The position numbers and the translations under genes were made by a program. A DNA stretch of 64,000 nucleotides, from contig NZ_CP082275.1 in the NCBI RefSeq assembly GCF_023746615.1, positions 1,426,001 through 1,490,000 of the forward strand, read 5' to 3'. Below, in pieces: positions 59,697-64,000 of this stretch. The notes below the pieces were generated by a model, which was not told the origin of the DNA, searched no databases, and saw only the letters and a program-made list of their open reading frames with translations. How positions within the stretch are numbered: the first letter of the stretch is position 1; each line of letters opens with the position of its first letter. The DNA comes from Grimontia kaedaensis. Lineage in GTDB: Bacteria; Pseudomonadota; Gammaproteobacteria; Enterobacterales; Vibrionaceae.

Positions 59697-62600
59697 ATGC
59701 AAGACGATGATGCGCACTTCACCCTCTCCGACGATTTTGATCTAAGCCGATATAGGGAAGAAGAAAACGTGGAAGTGGGCGCCAGTGACCTTGGCAAGGC
59801 AGTCGCGGCAGGCACCTTGGGGGCGCTGGAAGGCGGCACAGAAACCATCGAACAAACGCAAGGCTTTCTGGGTGAGACAGCGCGAGAGTTGGGCGTGCCA
59901 GAGTCAGTGGTAGAGGCGGCCAACTACACGCCACAAGGCTTAGCCGCCAATTACATTTCGTTTCTCGGTGATGCGTACAAAGGCGCCAAAGACTGGGTGA
60001 CAGAGTCGTTGTCGGATGATGGCAAAAAGGCGTTGTCCACCATGCCGGTGACAGAGACCCCTGAGGGAGACTGGAAATGGTCGACGGATCCCGCTGTGTG
60101 GAGCATGCAACTGGCCAGAGGCATTGGTTACATGGCGCCGACTGTGGCATCGGCGATTTCGACCGGTGGGATGTCATCAGCGAATGCCCTGTCGTCTCTG
60201 ACCAGTCTTGCCGTGCGCAGTGGTGCTAAACCTTCGTTGGCCCCTAAGATTGCCCAGATGACACTGGGCATGTTGAAGAAATTACCCACCACGGCAGTTG
60301 CTGTTGGGACGGATGTGGGTGCGCAAGGCCTCCAAGCCAAAGAGGGTATTCTCAATACCAACTTCGAACAGCTGGCAAACAGTGATGCGTTTCGCACAGC
60401 CTTCCTTTCGATTGATGATGATCCGGCATTCCTGCATCTGTCAGATGAAGAAAAGCTTGAACTGGCCAGAGAACGCATTGCTGATACAGCGTCCAGAGCG
60501 ACCATGACGGACCCTATAACGTTAGGTGCCAGTGTCGCTGCGACATTAGTGGGCGACGTGCCGCTCGCAAATACTTTGGTCTCAGGCACGGGCAAAGGAT
60601 TCGTAAAAAGCACAGCTGCTGGCGTCGCTAGGGAAGGGCCAACAGAAGCGCTACAAGGGGCCGCTGAGCAGTATGTGGCGAATACAGTATCTAATGAATA
60701 TGGTGGGACAGAACGCGATCCGATGGAGGGCGTGGCATTGTCTGCGGTTAACGAAGGGATGTTGGGTGGTGCCACCGGTGGCATGATGGGCGCTGTAAGC
60801 ATGGGCCGAGGTGCGGAACCTGACGTCCCTGAGGTTACGGAATCTCCACTTGAAGCGCCGACTTCCAGCCCAGAAACACCGCCACCGACACCTCAAGAAC
60901 CCTCCCTTCAATCAAGACTCCAAAACTCCCGCCAATCTCTGCGTGAAAAACACGTCTTGAGCGATCCTCACGACCACCACTTGAGAACACTTAAACTCGC
61001 CTATGCACTGGACCCTGACAAAACAGATGCATTATTGGATCGCATCGAACAGGGCGATGAGCAAGCCGAAATGGGTATTTACACCTTGGCTGAAGAGGCC
61101 AGCAGTGCAGGTATTGATGAGACGGGTGTACAGCAGCGCTTTGATGAGGCGGTTGCCAAGCGTCGAGCGGTAAAAGACAAGGCCCAATCCAAAGCGGAAC
61201 GCTATATCCACGCACTAGAGCAGGGGCGAGAGCGTGTCATGCAAACACAGCATTCACCGCCGACTTACAAACCGTATCACCCACCAGAAGACCCCAGGCT
61301 CCAACAATGGGCTGAAGAAGAGGCGATGAAATCAACGCGCCAATTTGACCCAGCTTTGGCACGTGCAGAGTTGCTCAAGCGAGAATCACAAGCAGAGCGA
61401 GCAGTGAACTCTAATGACCAAACTTTGCAGCCAACTACGGAAACGAAAACCTATCAGCGCGCAAAAGCAGAGCAGCAAAAGAAACGTGTGAGAGAAAACG
61501 TTGAGGCTAGTCGCCAATCTCGAGGTGAGTTTTCTTCTCGTCCATATTCGATGAAATTGAGAGAAGAGGGCAAAACGCCTCTAAGAGATATTGCTAAACG
61601 CATCAAATCAGCACGCAAACGCTTAAAACACAATCTGGCTACCGCTAATCCACAATTGGCAGAAGCGTTGCTTGCGACGCTGCGAGAGGCGCCAAAACGT
61701 CTTATGGCATTTGAGATAGAAGCACATAAGCGGAAGGCCTATGAAGATGGGTTGCCGGAAAACCAAGCGCGACGTGCGCAGGCTGAAGCCTTATTTGAAG
61801 ATACTGAGGCGGCTGATGCGCCAGAGTTTCAGCGCAACGCCATGATGCAGGTAATTGATGAGCTAAGAGCGCGTGGGAAAGCCATCATTCAAACCTTACC
61901 TGTCAATGAACACGCCTCGGCGAGTGATACCCTTGATGAGGTATCGAAAGAAGTGCAATCAGAGTTTCGCAAGATGATGGCAGAGGCGAAAACCCAGAGA
62001 ACGAAACGCTTCAAGGACTTCACGCCAAGTCTTACCCAAAGAGACAACGTAAACACTGCCTCGAATTCATCAACCGAGACGAATTCAAGGCTGGAGGATG
62101 TCGGCGAGAAGATCGGCGGCGCCAGAAAGGATGTCTGGCAAGCTTATTCGAGCAGCATGCAAGGCAAAGATAACGATGAGATCAAGTCCCTTCCTATGTC
62201 AAAGGTTTGGCCCCAACCGAACTACCAGAATATGGTCAAAGCAGGTGTGTCGCTCGAGGCGTTGAGCTTGTTTCGAGCGATCCGCGAGATGGTACCAGCG
62301 AAACCCCGTACCAGCTATAAAGTCACCCGGTGGGCCACAAATATCAGCATACTGCGTGAGATCGCCTTAGCCGTCATAGACGGTACATTGCCCACACAAG
62401 AGGCTGTCGCTGAACTAAAAGCGAGTCCGAATCGTGACGCGTTGGGGATTGCCGGCAAAGCGGCCCTCTATGATGCGATAGGGCATGAGCACAGTTTGTC
62501 AGATTTTGAGGTTTCGTCAGGGGATTACTCTCTGTTTGAAGGGAAACATTATAGTCCCGCTAAAACCATTTGGACCGTCGCACGCAAAGCCAAAGGCGGC

Positions 62601-64000
62601 ATCTATGGGCATTGGCCACGGACCCTTGCCAGTGGTGACACTCAGGCCGAAGCCATCGAACGTTTTAAAGGCCGCTTTGCCGAACTTCGAAAGGCGCCAA
62701 GCCCAAAAAAGAGCACGTCATTTGATATCTACACGAAGGCGGGGAACAGCGGCTTTTTCATTGGCAAAAAGGTTGGAAGAACCTATGTGGACTTGGCTGG
62801 GCCGATAGATAAGTTGGCTGAGGCAAGAAAGCGGCTGACAGAGGACCATGATGCACTTGCCGAGAAGTTAGAAAAGGCAAAAGTGATTCCGCCGCTACGC
62901 AGAGATACCAATCAGCCTCGATTGGGTGAAGACATTCGCCAGGGGGGAGATGTCACCCCTGAAGACTTTGCGAATACATTCGGATTTCGTGGCGTAGAGT
63001 TTGGCAATTGGGTAGAGCAATCCAAGCGTCAGCGTATGGTCAATGATGCGTTTGATGGACTGATGGATCTCGCTGCCGTGCTAGGTATCCCTCCCAAAGC
63101 GATTTCGCTGAATGGCGAGCTAGGGCTAGCTTTTGGCGCTCGAGGTCAGGGAGGCCGTGACCCAGCTGTCGCGCACTATGAACCAGGTCGTGTGGTCATT
63201 AATCTGACGAAGAAAAGCGGCGCTGGCTCGTTGGGGCATGAGTGGTGGCATGCACTCGATAACTACTTCGGCAAATTGGATTTAGGTCTTAACCGTGGCA
63301 CCAATGCTGCCATCTACCTGACAAAAGATGCCAGTCACCCTAATGCAGGGCGTGAAGTGCGAGCGGAAATGAGAGAGGCCTTCGTGGGCCTCATGAAAAC
63401 GATTGATCAAACGGAACTTCGTCAACGCTCCCTTCATTTGGATAGAAAAAAGGCCAACGACTACTGGTCGACGAACATCGAAATGAGTGCTCGGAGCTTT
63501 GAGTCATACCTGATTGCTAAGCTTGCTGACCAGAATGCGAAGAATGATTTTCTGGCGAATATTGTCACGGAAGAAGGCTGGGCTCGCCATGCCACGGATG
63601 CGCAAACCGCTGCTGCGTATCCCTATCCAACAGAACAAGAGGGTATGGCAATCCGTCGGGCTTTTGACCGTCTATTTAACAGCATGGAATCAAAGGACAC
63701 CGGTGATGGACGTGTCATGCTGTACTCACGTGAATCTATCACGCCAGGGTATCGACAAGTCAAAGGTCTACCCAAAAGAAACGTAGAGCTAGGAGTGAAG
63801 CAATGGCTTAGAGATTATAAAGGGGGGGCGGGGGTAAACATCCGTGTTATCCAAACACAAAAAGAGGCCGAAACACTGCTCGGCCAGTCCTTTCCCGACG
63901 AAACTGTTCATGCGTTCTATCACGATAAGTCCGCCCAGGTGATGGTGGTATCGGACAATATTGCGAGCATGACAATGCTTCGCCAGAAGCTTCGCCATGA
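59697..64000 (+). CDS. giant polyvalent phage protein with zincin domain (partial at right edge)
   Basis: At least 1434 residues from ATG 59697 (RBS AAGGAG), running off the window. Helical N-terminal half; an LPD5-like domain near 1006-1070 (FFIGKKVGRTYVDLAGP); an LPD1-like domain from about 1094 (FGFRGVEFGNWV) containing GHEWWHALD, a zinc-protease HExxH at 1181-1185. The last visible residues (VVSDNIASMTMLRQKLRHE) look like the start of a second HExxH domain. Such proteins are packed in the virion and ejected into the host. 933W-type phages carry a very large gene at this place. Confidence 0.8.
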   Translation, partial: MQDDDAHFTLSDDFDLSRYREEENVEVGASDLGKAVAAGTLGALEGGTETIEQTQGFLGETARELGVPESVVEAANYTPQGLAANYISFLGDAYKGAKDWVTESLSDDGKKALSTMPVTETPEGDWKWSTDPAVWSMQLARGIGYMAPTVASAISTGGMSSANALSSLTSLAVRSGAKPSLAPKIAQMTLGMLKKLPTTAVAVGTDVGAQGLQAKEGILNTNFEQLANSDAFRTAFLSIDDDPAFLHLSDEEKLELARERIADTASRATMTDPITLGASVAATLVGDVPLANTLVSGTGKGFVKSTAAGVAREGPTEALQGAAEQYVANTVSNEYGGTERDPMEGVALSAVNEGMLGGATGGMMGAVSMGRGAEPDVPEVTESPLEAPTSSPETPPPTPQEPSLQSRLQNSRQSLREKHVLSDPHDHHLRTLKLAYALDPDKTDALLDRIEQGDEQAEMGIYTLAEEASSAGIDETGVQQRFDEAVAKRRAVKDKAQSKAERYIHALEQGRERVMQTQHSPPTYKPYHPPEDPRLQQWAEEEAMKSTRQFDPALARAELLKRESQAERAVNSNDQTLQPTTETKTYQRAKAEQQKKRVRENVEASRQSRGEFSSRPYSMKLREEGKTPLRDIAKRIKSARKRLKHNLATANPQLAEALLATLREAPKRLMAFEIEAHKRKAYEDGLPENQARRAQAEALFEDTEAADAPEFQRNAMMQVIDELRARGKAIIQTLPVNEHASASDTLDEVSKEVQSEFRKMMAEAKTQRTKRFKDFTPSLTQRDNVNTASNSSTETNSRLEDVGEKIGGARKDVWQAYSSSMQGKDNDEIKSLPMSKVWPQPNYQNMVKAGVSLEALSLFRAIREMVPAKPRTSYKVTRWATNISILREIALAVIDGTLPTQEAVAELKASPNRDALGIAGKAALYDAIGHEHSLSDFEVSSGDYSLFEGKHYSPAKTIWTVARKAKGGIYGHWPRTLASGDTQAEAIERFKGRFAELRKAPSPKKSTSFDIYTKAGNSGFFIGKKVGRTYVDLAGPIDKLAEARKRLTEDHDALAEKLEKAKVIPPLRRDTNQPRLGEDIRQGGDVTPEDFANTFGFRGVEFGNWVEQSKRQRMVNDAFDGLMDLAAVLGIPPKAISLNGELGLAFGARGQGGRDPAVAHYEPGRVVINLTKKSGAGSLGHEWWHALDNYFGKLDLGLNRGTNAAIYLTKDASHPNAGREVRAEMREAFVGLMKTIDQTELRQRSLHLDRKKANDYWSTNIEMSARSFESYLIAKLADQNAKNDFLANIVTEEGWARHATDAQTAAAYPYPTEQEGMAIRRAFDRLFNSMESKDTGDGRVMLYSRESITPGYRQVKGLPKRNVELGVKQWLRDYKGGAGVNIRVIQTQKEAETLLGQSFPDETVHAFYHDKSAQVMVVSDNIASMTMLRQKLRH

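Overview
The window shows a Vibrionaceae-type chromosome (possibly Vibrio, Enterovibrio or Grimontia; inferred from gene content such as ydiJ, ygiQ, aqpZ and a NUDIX-PAP2 fusion, and from Vibrio-style cassette repeats) with a large prophage inserted directly upstream of ygiQ. Bases 1-10266 are ordinary host genes: a VRR-NUC (FAN1-type) nuclease cut by the left edge, a NUDIX/PAP2 fusion, the FAD/Fe-S oxidoreductase YdiJ, a VOC protein, aquaporin Z, a small membrane protein and the radical-SAM protein YgiQ.

The prophage starts at 10274 and runs off the right edge. Its leftward arm (10274-15407, minus strand) carries integrase, an excisionase-like protein, a zinc-ribbon/HTH protein, a coiled-coil protein, a Rad52/22 annealing protein and a CI-type S24 repressor. 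The rightward early arm (15527-20062) carries Cro, small regulators, an O-like replication initiator with palindromic origin-like repeats inside its own gene, a putative partner, two nin-region-like proteins and a zinc-finger protein at the Q (late antiterminator) position. The late operon (39564-64000, plus strand) encodes M15 endolysin, two holin-like proteins, terminase, P22-type portal, an SGNH hydrolase, scaffold, N4-gp56-type capsid protein, adaptors, tail fibres, ejection proteins and a giant polyvalent protein. This gene order resembles short-tailed Stx phages such as 933W.

Between Q and lysis, exactly where Stx phages carry stx, lies about 19 kb of AT-richer DNA (20063-39470) that reads like an integron-type cassette array without an integron integrase. 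Most genes are on the minus strand, separated by attC-like imperfect palindromes and by other repeats (three copies of about 250 bp, two of about 165 bp, three of about 30 bp, and four 31-43 bp palindromes in front of otherwise unrelated genes). Cargo includes DUF2971-like, HEPN-like, DUF695-like and many unknown proteins, an Hha-like regulator, a secreted nuclease, and 13 diverged paralogues of a roughly 105-125 residue secreted protein. These share a signal peptide, a first Cys, a helix with the pattern S-x-x-L-x-A-x-x-x-x-K-x-V and usually a second Cys. The pattern recalls the SubB/PltB B subunits of AB5 toxins (my inference; untested).

Two of these paralogues (38615 and 39054) lie on the plus strand, bracketed by a duplicated terminator and a truncated endolysin copy (37885-38112) on the left and the intact terminator and endolysin (39473-39965) on the right. 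This suggests the block was acquired by recombination at the lysis cassette. The plus-strand pair would be read with the late operon; the rest would need their own promoters. The main hypothesis is therefore a prophage-borne, cassette-like library of secreted B-subunit-like proteins at the classical toxin locus.
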